From: JBKCUK01 sp046318415
Lineage (GTDB): Bacteria; Pseudomonadota; Alphaproteobacteria; Caedimonadales; Caedimonadaceae
Assembly (NCBI GenBank): GCA_046318415.1
Contig: JBKCUK010000011.1
Coordinates: forward strand, 1 to 64,000
Length of the DNA stretch: 64,000 bases
Reading direction: 5' to 3'
This document shows, piece by piece, positions 26,893 through 36,051 of the stretch (position 1 is the stretch's first letter; each line of letters starts with the position of its first letter). The notes under the pieces were generated by a model. It searched no databases. It was not told the origin of the DNA and saw only the letters and a program-made list of their open reading frames with translations. Position numbers and translations under genes: made by a program.

Positions 26893-27816
26893 CTAATTTA
26901 GATTCAAATTGCGCTCACGCGACAACCGCTGGACCCGCTTTTGCAGCTTGCCCAGGGCCTCTGCTTCAATTTGCCGCACACGCTCACGGGATATGCCCAA
27001 TTTTTGTGAGAGAAGCTCAAGGGTAAGCGCCGGCTCGCGCAGGCGTCGCAGGGTCAGAATTTGCAACTCACGGGGGCTGAGGATGGCAAACGCCTCTTTG
27101 GCGAGTCGCATGCGCTTTAATTTTTCATCATCTGCGACAAACTGAGTTTCATGGAGCGCCGATTCATCCTCCAGCCAATCTCCCCATTCGCCTTCGCCCT
27201 CCTCGCGCACGGGGGCGTTCACCGAATAATCAGGCCCCCTTAGGCGCACATCCATATCTAAAACGTCCTTGGTGTTCACCGCCATTTGATCAGCAATTCG
27301 CTCCGCAAGATCTCCGGAAAGATGCTCGTGGGGCTGGATACCAAGGGCGCGACGCTCGCGCTGCAGACCAAAAAACAATTTTTTCTGCGCTGCCGTCGTC
27401 CCGATGCGCACCATGGAAAAATTGCGCATCACAAATTCATTGATGTGGGCCTTGATCCACCATAGGGCATAGGTGGAAAAACGCACACCCTTATCCAGAT
27501 CAAAGCGCCGCAAAGCCTCCACCAAACCAATATTTCCCTCGGCCACAAGGTCCTCAAGGGCCATTTCATAGCCGCGATAGCCACTGGCCACCTTCAACAC
27601 CAAGCGCACATGACTATTGATCAGCGCATCACCCGCCTTTGTATCCCCCTCTTCCTGATAGCGACGTACCAAAGCGTGCTCTTCCTTTTCACTGAGGAGG
27701 GTGAATTTGCGGGTTTCGTGCACCAAGTGACGCAACGCATCGGGATCGCGTCCCAACTGGGGCCGCCGCGCCTCTTGCGCTATCTCTCGCAGCTGTTCCT
27801 CGCGACGTGTGGGCAT
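26893..27816 (-). CDS. rpoH: RNA polymerase heat-shock sigma factor RpoH (sigma-32)
   Basis: 307 residues from the ATG at 27816, which has AAGGAG six bases upstream; the open frame continues further upstream without a good RBS. Region 2: NSHVRLVLKVASGYRGYEMALEDLVAEGNIGLVEALRRFD and FSTYALWWIKAHINEFVM. The RpoH-box region is AAQKKLFFGLQRERR, degenerate but recognisable. Region 4: LSPRELQILTLRRL and the HTH SQKLGISRERVRQIEAEA. It directs transcription of heat-shock genes such as chaperones and proteases. Confidence 0.92.
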   Translation of the reverse strand: MPTRREEQLREIAQEARRPQLGRDPDALRHLVHETRKFTLLSEKEEHALVRRYQEEGDTKAGDALINSHVRLVLKVASGYRGYEMALEDLVAEGNIGLVEALRRFDLDKGVRFSTYALWWIKAHINEFVMRNFSMVRIGTTAAQKKLFFGLQRERRALGIQPHEHLSGDLAERIADQMAVNTKDVLDMDVRLRGPDYSVNAPVREEGEGEWGDWLEDESALHETQFVADDEKLKRMRLAKEAFAILSPRELQILTLRRLREPALTLELLSQKLGISRERVRQIEAEALGKLQKRVQRLSRERNLNLN

Positions 27817-27910
27817 CTTCTTCTCCTTCAAATCTAGAATGCCACACATAGATGTATTTTTTATTAATTGGAACATTATTGTCAAAAAGCTTCTTTCCTG
27901 GTCGCTAGCG

Positions 27911-28363
27911 TTATTTGATCTCCTTTCTAAAATATAGCTTTGCATAGGGTCCTTCATTGCCATAGCCCAGGCGCTGGTAAAAAGCATGGGTGCCTTCACT
28001 TGCCCGACGCACGCCAGAAGTCAAATCAACCAAGGCAGGCGCACAACTCTCAGCAAGGCCTTCAACATGCTTGAGCAACTTCTTACCCACCCCACGGCCG
28101 CGATAGGCAGTATCTACAACGAGACCTTCAATATGAAAAAGCCATTTATTGGAGATAAACCTTCGTATTTGCGTCCAAGCTATCCACCCGACAATCCTCT
28201 CATCAACTAACGCGACGGCCACCCCATAGTGTGAGCGCCCCAAATAGATCGAGAGGTTGTGGCATACTTCTTCATAACTTAGGGGGTACCCTAATTGCGC
28301 ACACAATGGCACCAGGCTCTTTGCATCTGCCTGCTGCGCGGGCCGAATCACTGTATTGATCAT
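27911..28363 (-). CDS. GNAT-family N-acetyltransferase
   Basis: 150 residues. GNAT fold with motif A VVDTAYRGRGVGKKLLKHVE (the R/Q-x-x-G-x-G acetyl-CoA loop) and motif B GTHAFYQRLGY. It acetylates a small molecule or protein amine; the substrate is unknown. It lies about 95 nt upstream of rpoH on the same strand and may share its transcript. Confidence 0.88.
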   Translation of the reverse strand: MINTVIRPAQQADAKSLVPLCAQLGYPLSYEEVCHNLSIYLGRSHYGVAVALVDERIVGWIAWTQIRRFISNKWLFHIEGLVVDTAYRGRGVGKKLLKHVEGLAESCAPALVDLTSGVRRASEGTHAFYQRLGYGNEGPYAKLYFRKEIK

Positions 28364-28781
28364 AGTATCCTCGCTCTTATCTTTTTTAAATGCACCGGGC
28401 GCTTCCTTTGAAAGCCGAATTGGCCCAAATTTGCATCACCTTCACAAAACGCAAAATTGAGTTCGTGGTCCCGATCTCTCTTCAGGATCAATCGAGAAGG
28501 CCACCGAGCGACGAAGTTTCTTAACCCTCAAACATAAAAAATAACGGTCGGTGAATCAATAATTTAATAAACACCCGTATTTTGTTTGTATTTATATTTT
28601 TCATAGATAGGCATACTTTTTTTCAAACAAAGCATTGAAAAGATTGATTTTTAAATTCACCTCGCATGCTCCACCAAAAAAAGAAAAAGGCAACATCACC
28701 CTAACGCTGGCATGATCAGCCAGATCAGCAAAGAAAAAAGGCCGCGCAGTGCGGCCTGAGAGGGTGCCAAGTGAGTCTTGG
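28364..28781. other. Intergenic region between GNAT and F-box-like genes
   Basis: 418 bases. No supported gene. It holds the terminator of the F-box-like gene at its right end (28725-28757). The central part is AT-rich and featureless to my reading. Confidence 0.6.
28725..28757 (-). terminator. Terminator of the F-box-like gene at 28782
   Basis: AGGCCGC (28739-28745) pairs with GCGGCCT (28751-28757) around a 5-nt loop. On the minus strand it is followed by TTTTTTC, 25 nt after the stop codon. Confidence 0.85.
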
Positions 28782-30458
28782 TTATGAGTTCGCTGGGCTT
28801 GAGGAAATCGAGGAGGTGGAATTTCCCTGTTTCCCGTATACGGCCTCGTAAAACTCTTGTTGAAAATCATAGTATTCGAAAGGATCAACGTCTGCCTTGG
28901 GGTCGCGGTTGTTGATGCTTAATGAGAAGTCATTGCTGTTTTCGTCACGCAAAATCAGGCTACCAAGGGTGCCACGGCGGTGCATATCATTGAAGGTTTG
29001 CGCTAGGGATGCCGAGAATTTGCTTTTGTTGGCGTAGAGCGGTCGATTGGGATCGAAATCTAAAACAAAGTTCACCTTATTGCTCATAGCGGTCAGATGG
29101 CTTAAGAACGCATCCCATTGCGAGGACAAATGAACCTCAAATTCTTCAAAGTCACCCCGAAAGACCGCGTTGTTAGCCGAAAGATACCTTGGATTCCCCC
29201 ATAATTGACGATCCAAATTCCTGCTATAGGGCGAGAAAATATTCTTCAAGTGGATCGTCAGATCCCTTTGACTGTGCAGATCCCCAAGCAAATTAAGAAC
29301 TGACGTTGACAACTCGGTGGAAAAAGGCTCTGGAGGCATTTCTGAGAACATCGCCACCGAAAAGATCAGCTCGGATTGCAGTTTTCCTGAAAGATGCCCA
29401 GCAGCCCGGATCATACTGTTTCTGATATCATTCAATTCATCGTCGAAGGCATCTAACTGCAAAACAAGCTTCACATGCGTCTCGTTTGGCAAATGTTTGA
29501 TTATCTCATCAAGATTCAAATAATCCCCGTTCGTTGTTCTGACTCCAACACAGAGTTGAGGTGTGCATTTCTCAACATTAAGGGAATATAAATTGCTTTG
29601 TGACAACCATCGGCTCCAACAAGGATGCCCTCTATGCGCCCCATGGTTAATTGAGAAGGGCGCGCGCGCCTGGCGCCCGCAAAAGCTAAGATGCAACCGT
29701 TTTGCGCGCTGCATTATCTGATCAAGGAAATTATGAACCTCAAGGGGACGATCTTGGATTACCCTTTCCTCTAAGTATAAGTCCTCACATATTTTGAGCA
29801 TAGACATAAATCTCTGCAAATCAGGCTGAGCTTTCAAAGGGATCGCGCCGGGGGCAGGAATTATTTCGGGCAAGCGGTAACGCACATGTTTGATGCCTGC
29901 GGCCCATGGATGGGGAGCGTTTTTTTGTTGGTCAATATAGAGAAATTTTGCAACCTGCACATGGCTGAGATCAACAATATGGTCATCCTGGATAGATTTT
30001 TTTGCGAGATGATTCCAGAGCTTGGAGATGGACAGAATCGCTGCCCAATCTGCTTGGGGGACATATCCAAAGATAACGCATAGCAGATCATTTGGCAGTT
30101 CTGATAAGGAGTCATGGGACAGGGTGATGACCTGATGTTTTGCAGTCTTTTTTTGACTAAAGTATGAAGCCTCAACAACCTGACCATTCTCACGGGGGAT
30201 GATCTCAACTGAATCTTGGTTTGTTGCTGACCAGGACCAGTTTGAACCCGTCTCTTGGGGAGCGGCACTTATAGTCAATCTTCCATAACGGCAATCAATG
30301 GATCCATTGCCTCTCCACACATCCAGCTGCCCCATGTTCAACCTTTGTAAAGCACCGGTTAGGGGCCTCTCATCTGTCAGGTCTTGATCGTCTACCGGAT
30401 TGGTCGCCCATGCAGATTGCAAGCAAAAGACCAAGAACAGGGCCAAATTAATTCTCAT
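28782..30458 (-). CDS. Exported F-box-like protein
   Basis: 558 residues from the ATG at 30458 (AGAGG upstream), which exposes a signal peptide (MRINLALFLVFCLQSAWA|T). An upstream in-frame ATG would bury it. Residues ~119-158 match the F-box: LSELPNDLLCVIFGYVPQADW followed by ILSISKLWNHLA, with the LP, the (L/I)-F and the K-x-W positions of the consensus. The rest (~160-558) is a long alpha/beta region with periodic leucines, probably a substrate-binding domain, but not a clear LRR. The inferred role is an SCF-type ubiquitin ligase mimic in the host. It ends in a strong terminator and is divergent from the 62-residue-repeat gene. Confidence 0.68.
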   Translation of the reverse strand: MRINLALFLVFCLQSAWATNPVDDQDLTDERPLTGALQRLNMGQLDVWRGNGSIDCRYGRLTISAAPQETGSNWSWSATNQDSVEIIPRENGQVVEASYFSQKKTAKHQVITLSHDSLSELPNDLLCVIFGYVPQADWAAILSISKLWNHLAKKSIQDDHIVDLSHVQVAKFLYIDQQKNAPHPWAAGIKHVRYRLPEIIPAPGAIPLKAQPDLQRFMSMLKICEDLYLEERVIQDRPLEVHNFLDQIMQRAKRLHLSFCGRQARAPFSINHGAHRGHPCWSRWLSQSNLYSLNVEKCTPQLCVGVRTTNGDYLNLDEIIKHLPNETHVKLVLQLDAFDDELNDIRNSMIRAAGHLSGKLQSELIFSVAMFSEMPPEPFSTELSTSVLNLLGDLHSQRDLTIHLKNIFSPYSRNLDRQLWGNPRYLSANNAVFRGDFEEFEVHLSSQWDAFLSHLTAMSNKVNFVLDFDPNRPLYANKSKFSASLAQTFNDMHRRGTLGSLILRDENSNDFSLSINNRDPKADVDPFEYYDFQQEFYEAVYGKQGNSTSSISSSPANS

Positions 30459-30799
30459 TTGATGAACCTCTTTTATTATGGTGTGCACCGTTGCGGCACT
30501 GAGCTTAGTCGTAGCAAAACTTATCCCCTGCGTCACCCACTTAGACAAAGCAGAACAGGACTTAAGTATCTAAAAAGAGGGAAAATATTCCCAAAGAGAA
30601 TCAAAACCCCTAGACGCCGATGGCACCACAGGGAGCACCCTGAAACGTCCGCTGTATTGTTAATATTTTTAGGGGGTCGACCTGATAAGCATGGACTCAA
30701 ACCAAGCAGTATTTTCAGATTCACAAAACGTCCTCTGCCTGGTATGGCTAGGTGCCAAACAATAAATAAACATATCTCAGGATAGGAGGTGACGAAAGC
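30459..30799. other. Divergent intergenic region of two exported-protein genes
   Basis: 341 bases between the start codons of the F-box-like gene (left) and the repeat-protein gene (right). It must hold both promoters, but I cannot pick -35/-10 pairs with confidence. The right gene has a near-perfect RBS (TAGGAGGTGA) 8-9 nt before ATG. No supported gene. Confidence 0.55.
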
Positions 30800-33700
30800 A
30801 TGGCCAAATCTACCCGTATTGAAGCATCCATCCTTGCGGCTTTACTCAGCTGTTCCCCAATTTACGCCACCCACCTACCTGACCAGGACGATCAAGAGGC
30901 GCAAAAGAATCAACGTGGCTTCACACCTGCACCTTTTACGCCACTGAGTCCACAGGGCGCCTTTGCCGAGAGAGCCCAGCACGCAACGCTAGGATTTATA
31001 GGCCCTCTCCAGGAACCTCGCTTGCAGGCCATCCAAAGGGGAGACCTAAATCCTCTGAATTTCATAGACCTTATAGGCACCGCCTATGAGAAAACTGCCC
31101 TCCCGCACTTGAAGCAAGCCATGACGAATAGAGAGTTCACGAATAATTTTATTAGGTGGATGCTTGCATACACCAGAAACATTCAGACATGCCAAAACTA
31201 CTGCGTGCTTGCTTTTCAAAACGGCAATCAATCTCCCCATACTCTGGCTGGGTTGATCGACACTCCTCACATGGATGCAGTCGCTCCTCTTGTTGAAAAG
31301 AGAATGTCCAATCAAGAATTTCGAGATACTTTTCTTGCAACTCTCGCACGTCTTTTGCCTCGAGATCATGAGGCTCTGTTACGCTACTCACTGATGGCTA
31401 TCCAAAAGGGTGATCGGGATCCAGACAGATTTTCACTAATGATCGATACGCCCCATGAAAATACCGTCGCTGAGCATCTGAACGCCGCCATGGATGACGC
31501 ACAGTTTCGACAGAGATTTCTTAACAATTTATCGATTCGCTTTAATAAAAAACACGATGTTTACCAACGCGCATTGGTTTTGGCCATCCAAAAGGGCGAT
31601 CAAAATCCCGAGACTTTTCTTGCACTCGTGGATACGCCCTATGAAAATGCCGTTGCCGAGCAGTTGAACACTGCCATGGCTGATCAGACATTTAGAAAAA
31701 GCTTTTTATTAACCATATTGAAACCCTCTTCAACATCAGGGATCTTTTCTGATGAGAAAAAAACGATCGAACGCTTCAGCCTAATTGCGTACCAAAATGG
31801 AGAGCGAGAGCCAGAGGTTCTCGCTGCGCTGGTGGACACACCCCATGAGGCAACTATTACTCAGTTAGTTGAATCCGGTATGGAGGATTCAGGATTCAGA
31901 GGGCGTTTTCTAAGTTACCTTCATCGATGTTTTTACAGAAACCATGAAAGAATCCAGCATTACTCACTTATGGCCAGCCAAAAGGGCGATCGCGAGCCCC
32001 AAACCCTTGCCGCGCTGGTCGGAACACCCCATTTAAAGGACGTGGAGGCATTCATCGAAGAAAAAATGGCTGATAACCATTTTCGCGACCGTTTTGTGTC
32101 TCAGGCCCCCACACCTGCGCTTAATGAACAAAAAATTTGGCAGCATTATCATTTGCTTGCCTTCAAAAATGGTGGTCGCAGCCCAGAAACCTTTACTGCG
32201 CTGCTGGGAACACCCCATGAAGCAACCATGGCTCCCGAACTGCAGATTGCCATCACTCATGAAACATTCAGAAATAGATTTCTCACCAACTTATTAACGC
32301 GGTTTGGTAACGAGCCGCACAAGATGAATCGCTATATCCTGATGGCCATCCAAAACGGTGATCGGGATCCATACAGATTTGCGCGACTGATAGGCTCTTC
32401 CGAAGAAACAGCTATGATCCCATTCCTTGAGACCGCCATGGAAGATCGTTTCTTTAGATCGGCTTTTATAAGCAATAAGTACTACAGATCTCAGAAAATT
32501 AATGAGATTGTTCAACGCTGCTACATGATAGAATACCAAAAGGGAGATCGCACCCCTGAAACCCTAGCTGTGTTGGCTGGCACTTCCCACGAAAACGCAA
32601 TAACCGCCCTCGTTAAAGAGAAACTGTCGGATGAAAATTTTCGACAGCGTTTCATGCCACTGCTCGACAGATCCCATGATAAAAACTCTGTAATTCTGCA
32701 ACGTTTCAAGCGGCTTGCCGTTGAAAACGGCGAGCAAAGCCCTGAAGCTTTGGCTGCCATGGTTGGTACCCAGCCTATTCTGGAGTTGGATGCGATTATT
32801 GAAGAAAAAATGTCGGATGAAAATTTTCGACACCGATTCATGTCACAGCTCAACAGGTGCCATTACGACAACCCTCAAATTCTGAACCGCTATAAACTGC
32901 TATCCATTCAAAAGGGTGAGCGCAATCCTGAAACCATGGCTGCGTTGGTCGGAACAGGCTATGAGTCAAAAATCGTTCCCTACCTTGAGGTCATTATGGA
33001 TGATCCGGCGTTGCGGAAAAATTTTTTATTCCATCTATCCATGCGTTTTGGCAGCAATCATGAACGTCTCCAATACTATTTCCTGCTCGCATTCCAAAAG
33101 GGGGATCGAGATCCCATCAAATTAGCCGATCTTGTGGCAACACCCCATGAAGAAAAGGTCGCACCTTACATTGAGTCCGCCATGGGTGATGCGAACTTTA
33201 GGTGGAATTTCTTATATAATTTATCAAGACGCTTTGGTCACAATCACGAAAGTCTCGAACATTACGCCCTCATGGCATTCCAAAAGGGCGATCGTAACGG
33301 CGAAACCCTGGCTTGTTTGGTGGGCACACCGCATCTCGAGAAAATGGAAGCGTTCATTGAAGAAAAAATGTCGGATCATGATTTTCGACATCGTTTCATC
33401 TCTGAGATTAATAGAATCTCTAATAGGAACCCCAAAATCATACAACGATACTGTTTGCTTGCTTTTACATATGGTCATCAAGAGCCCGAAACATTGGCGG
33501 AGCTGGTCGGCATCCCGCACCCAGAGGACATGGACGCACTGATCACACAGAAAATGTCTGACAAGTATTTCCGAGAGAGATTTTTGTCGCGCCTGCGCAT
33601 ACGTTTCTACAATGATCCTCAAATCCTGCAACGCTACTCTCTGCTTGCTTTCCAAAACTGTGACTACGATCCCGAGACCCTGGCAGCCTTGGCGGGGACA

Positions 33701-35761
33701 CCGAATTTGGAGGGGATGGATGCGTTCATTGAAGAAAAAATGTCCGACCAGAGTTTTAGATCTGCATTCCTATTCAATTTAAGAAGACATTTTCGTGACA
33801 ACCCAAAGGCCCACCAACGCTACATCCTGCTGGCCATCCAGGACGGTGATCGAGACCCCCACAGGTTCGCCTCTTTGGTTGGAACGCCTCACGAAGAAGC
33901 CATGGCCGAAAAACTGCAAGAAGTTATGTTAGATGAAGGCTTTACCCAAGCTTTTATTGAGAGCCTTTATTATGAAATGGATGCCGAACGCGCCAAACTA
34001 GAACACTATGCTTTGATGGCTTACGAGCTGGGAGACCGCAGCAGTGCAACGCTGGCTGTTCTAGCAGATACCCAGCATGCTGAAGACATTGAAAATGAGA
34101 TTGAAGAGCTTTTGAGTAAAGGTGATTCTGAAGAGGATTCTGAAGATTATTCAGAATATGATTTTGAAGATGCTTCGGAAGAAGATTTTGAAAAGCGTTT
34201 TTCAGAGCATTTGGAAAAGGACTTTGCACAAGATTTTCTATCGTTCTATTTCGATATCTCAGAAAAGAACAATCTAAAAAGACAACACTACGCTTGGTTA
34301 GCCTTTAGAAATGGTGACCGCAGCCCTGCCACCTTTTCTGCCCTTGTCGACACACCGCATGCCGAAGAGATCGCCGATTATATCGACGAAGGCCTGGCAG
34401 ATGAAGAATTTTGCGAGAAGTTTTTATCCTATCTGTGTGAGCGTTTGGGAGAGGGCCATACCACAGTGCAAACATACGCTTGGTTAGCCTACAAAAAAGA
34501 GGACCGAAGCGCCCTTACCCTCGCAACGCTGGTGGGGACATCCCGTGCCCAAGAGATCGCCGATGCCATAGAAGAAGCTCTCTCTGACGAGGATTTTCGC
34601 GAAGATTTCCTCATACATCTGACCGAGCGCCTCGGCACGGAGCATCCACTGGCACAAGACTATATTCATCGGGTTCTTGGGTACGAGAATGCTGACAACC
34701 CCAATTCCTTCTTGGCCGTGCACCAAGAAATGTTGAGGAAGCGCGAAGACGAGGTGCTGCACAACATGACCCAATTGACTCCTGGTGTGCAGCATAATCT
34801 AGATGTGATACAAGAAGCACGCAAGATGAAATCCATACACATGCCTCTTAACGTGTGGCATGGGCTCTTTGACCAATTACAACGGGTCGTGCAAGACAAT
34901 CGGGATGCCTTCGCTGAAATATTAGGTGATGTCAAGGTGTTGGATCTGTTTGCCCTTCGCGATCATCAGGTTATGACTTCCCTGCTGGATCCCCAAGACA
35001 GTCTGAAGGTCAGCCCGAAGATTTCAACCCACAGCCAGATGTTGCGTGAGGTGTTGCACCATATCCGCGGGGGCGGGGCAATACAGCTTCGTGAAGACGG
35101 GCCAATGGGGCCTAACTTGAGCGCTTTCTTGCAACTGTTAATGAATATCCAGACGTGCGCGACGGGTAAGCTCAATGGCATTACCCACAGCTATATTTTC
35201 CTCAATCAGGGACGCGTTCTGGATGAAAGCGTGCTGGGAACCGAGGGATTCAAGCGGGAAATAGTGGATTATTTCAAAGAAGAACTGCGACGCAAGCGCG
35301 AGGGGACCCTTACGCTCATGCTTAAAAATGGCTTGAAGATTAATCATGAAGATCCACACGATCTTTATTACATCAGGTGTATTATCGGCGCCGAAGTGGG
35401 CCTATTGATGGATAATGAAACCCCCTCCATCGATTTTAATGCCAGCGCTGTGAGTGATGAAGTGCGTGCGTTATCCAAACAACAGCTGTTGGATTTGTTC
35501 TATCAGTATTACAAGGTTGAGGATGTGATTAGCATTGTCCATGAAATGCTGAACAATGATTCCATTCAGATCTCAGCCGGCCAAAAGAATCTGACGCTGC
35601 GCATTATTAATGAGTTCCTCCAAGGCGAAGCTTTCGATCCAGACGAGAACCTCTACAAAAGCAAATATGTGGTGACCAATGCCCAAGGGGAGCCCACGGG
35701 CCTGACCTTAGAGGCTGCTAAGGCTTTACTAGCGCAACTGGGAATCATTCAACTGCAGTAA
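30800..35761 (+). CDS. Giant exported protein with 19 tandem 62-residue helical repeats
   Basis: 1653 residues. Signal peptide 1-23 (SPIYA|T), a Pro/Gln-rich linker, then residues 77-1291 made of 19 tandem units. Each has the shape A-(F/I)-Q-K-G-D-R-(D)-P-E-T-(L/F)-A-A-L-V-G-T-P-H, then an acidic helix ending (E/A)-M-(S/D)-D-x-x-F-R-x-R-F-L, then a helix ending Q-R-Y-x-L-L. All but three units are exactly 62 residues (unit 1 is 61, unit 4 is 68, unit 17 is 94 with an Asp/Glu/Ser-rich insert near 1107-1140). The pattern predicts an alpha-solenoid. Residues ~1292-1653 are a non-repeated helical domain. I do not recognise the repeat as Sel1, TPR, HEAT or ankyrin. It is probably a large exported scaffold or effector. 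Confidence 0.85.
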   Translation: MAKSTRIEASILAALLSCSPIYATHLPDQDDQEAQKNQRGFTPAPFTPLSPQGAFAERAQHATLGFIGPLQEPRLQAIQRGDLNPLNFIDLIGTAYEKTALPHLKQAMTNREFTNNFIRWMLAYTRNIQTCQNYCVLAFQNGNQSPHTLAGLIDTPHMDAVAPLVEKRMSNQEFRDTFLATLARLLPRDHEALLRYSLMAIQKGDRDPDRFSLMIDTPHENTVAEHLNAAMDDAQFRQRFLNNLSIRFNKKHDVYQRALVLAIQKGDQNPETFLALVDTPYENAVAEQLNTAMADQTFRKSFLLTILKPSSTSGIFSDEKKTIERFSLIAYQNGEREPEVLAALVDTPHEATITQLVESGMEDSGFRGRFLSYLHRCFYRNHERIQHYSLMASQKGDREPQTLAALVGTPHLKDVEAFIEEKMADNHFRDRFVSQAPTPALNEQKIWQHYHLLAFKNGGRSPETFTALLGTPHEATMAPELQIAITHETFRNRFLTNLLTRFGNEPHKMNRYILMAIQNGDRDPYRFARLIGSSEETAMIPFLETAMEDRFFRSAFISNKYYRSQKINEIVQRCYMIEYQKGDRTPETLAVLAGTSHENAITALVKEKLSDENFRQRFMPLLDRSHDKNSVILQRFKRLAVENGEQSPEALAAMVGTQPILELDAIIEEKMSDENFRHRFMSQLNRCHYDNPQILNRYKLLSIQKGERNPETMAALVGTGYESKIVPYLEVIMDDPALRKNFLFHLSMRFGSNHERLQYYFLLAFQKGDRDPIKLADLVATPHEEKVAPYIESAMGDANFRWNFLYNLSRRFGHNHESLEHYALMAFQKGDRNGETLACLVGTPHLEKMEAFIEEKMSDHDFRHRFISEINRISNRNPKIIQRYCLLAFTYGHQEPETLAELVGIPHPEDMDALITQKMSDKYFRERFLSRLRIRFYNDPQILQRYSLLAFQNCDYDPETLAALAGTPNLEGMDAFIEEKMSDQSFRSAFLFNLRRHFRDNPKAHQRYILLAIQDGDRDPHRFASLVGTPHEEAMAEKLQEVMLDEGFTQAFIESLYYEMDAERAKLEHYALMAYELGDRSSATLAVLADTQHAEDIENEIEELLSKGDSEEDSEDYSEYDFEDASEEDFEKRFSEHLEKDFAQDFLSFYFDISEKNNLKRQHYAWLAFRNGDRSPATFSALVDTPHAEEIADYIDEGLADEEFCEKFLSYLCERLGEGHTTVQTYAWLAYKKEDRSALTLATLVGTSRAQEIADAIEEALSDEDFREDFLIHLTERLGTEHPLAQDYIHRVLGYENADNPNSFLAVHQEMLRKREDEVLHNMTQLTPGVQHNLDVIQEARKMKSIHMPLNVWHGLFDQLQRVVQDNRDAFAEILGDVKVLDLFALRDHQVMTSLLDPQDSLKVSPKISTHSQMLREVLHHIRGGGAIQLREDGPMGPNLSAFLQLLMNIQTCATGKLNGITHSYIFLNQGRVLDESVLGTEGFKREIVDYFKEELRRKREGTLTLMLKNGLKINHEDPHDLYYIRCIIGAEVGLLMDNETPSIDFNASAVSDEVRALSKQQLLDLFYQYYKVEDVISIVHEMLNNDSIQISAGQKNLTLRIINEFLQGEAFDPDENLYKSKYVVTNAQGEPTGLTLEAAKALLAQLGIIQLQ
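31028..34672 (+). repeat. Tandem coding repeat, 186-bp period, 19 units
   Basis: The DNA encoding the 62-residue units. Units are diverged at the nucleotide level but some blocks are nearly identical, such as the stretch coding for EEKMSDENFR and for FQKGDR. Block-wise identity suggests past unequal crossing-over or gene conversion between units. Unit 17 carries a GATTCTGAAGA-type low-complexity insertion at about 34118-34219. Confidence 0.85.
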
Positions 35762-35777
35762 GGATATGGAATATTTA

Positions 35778-35815
35778 GGGATTGCCGCGTTGCTCATGCT
35801 CCTCGCGGGTGACGG
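35778..35815 (+). repeat. Dispersed repeat, copy 1 (GGATTGCCGCG...CTCCTCGC type)
   Basis: Begins GGGATTGCCGCGTTGC and ends CTCCTCGCGGGTGACGG. It is one of six degenerate copies of the same palindrome-like element in this window. Confidence 0.6.
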
Positions 35816-35914
35816 CTGAGGATACTCAACCGTCACTGCGCACTCACCCTATTCACTGGCCTCATCGCTTGCGGAGGCAACTTAAACGCCGTCATCGAGC
35901 GCGCCCGCCACCCC

Positions 35915-35953
35915 CGTCATCGCGAGGGAGGGAACCCAGCGTGGCGATCCACG
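35915..35953 (-). repeat. Dispersed repeat, copy 2 (inverted)
   Basis: CGTCATCGCGAGGGAGG at the left and GTGGCGATCCACG at the right: the reverse orientation of copy 1. An in-between GAACCCAGC replaces the usual centre. Confidence 0.55.
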
Positions 35954-36000
35954 CTGTTTTGCAGTTCTTGTTGCCGCGATGAATGTCAGAGGCCATCCCT

Positions 36001-36036
36001 GGATTGCCGTGTTGCTAACGCTCCTCGCAACGACGA
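36001..36036 (+). repeat. Dispersed repeat, copy 3
   Basis: GGATTGCCGTGTTGCTAACG followed by CTCCTCGCAACGACG, the same orientation as copy 1. Three copies thus sit within 260 bases downstream of the giant repeat-protein gene. Confidence 0.6.
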
Positions 36037-36051
36037 ATAAAGAGCGCAAGC

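Noticed and set aside
31028..34672. Regularly spaced 186-bp repeats that might be taken for a CRISPR-like array
   Set aside because: The repeats are protein-coding in one long open frame, period 62 codons, with no short identical repeat plus unique spacer structure.
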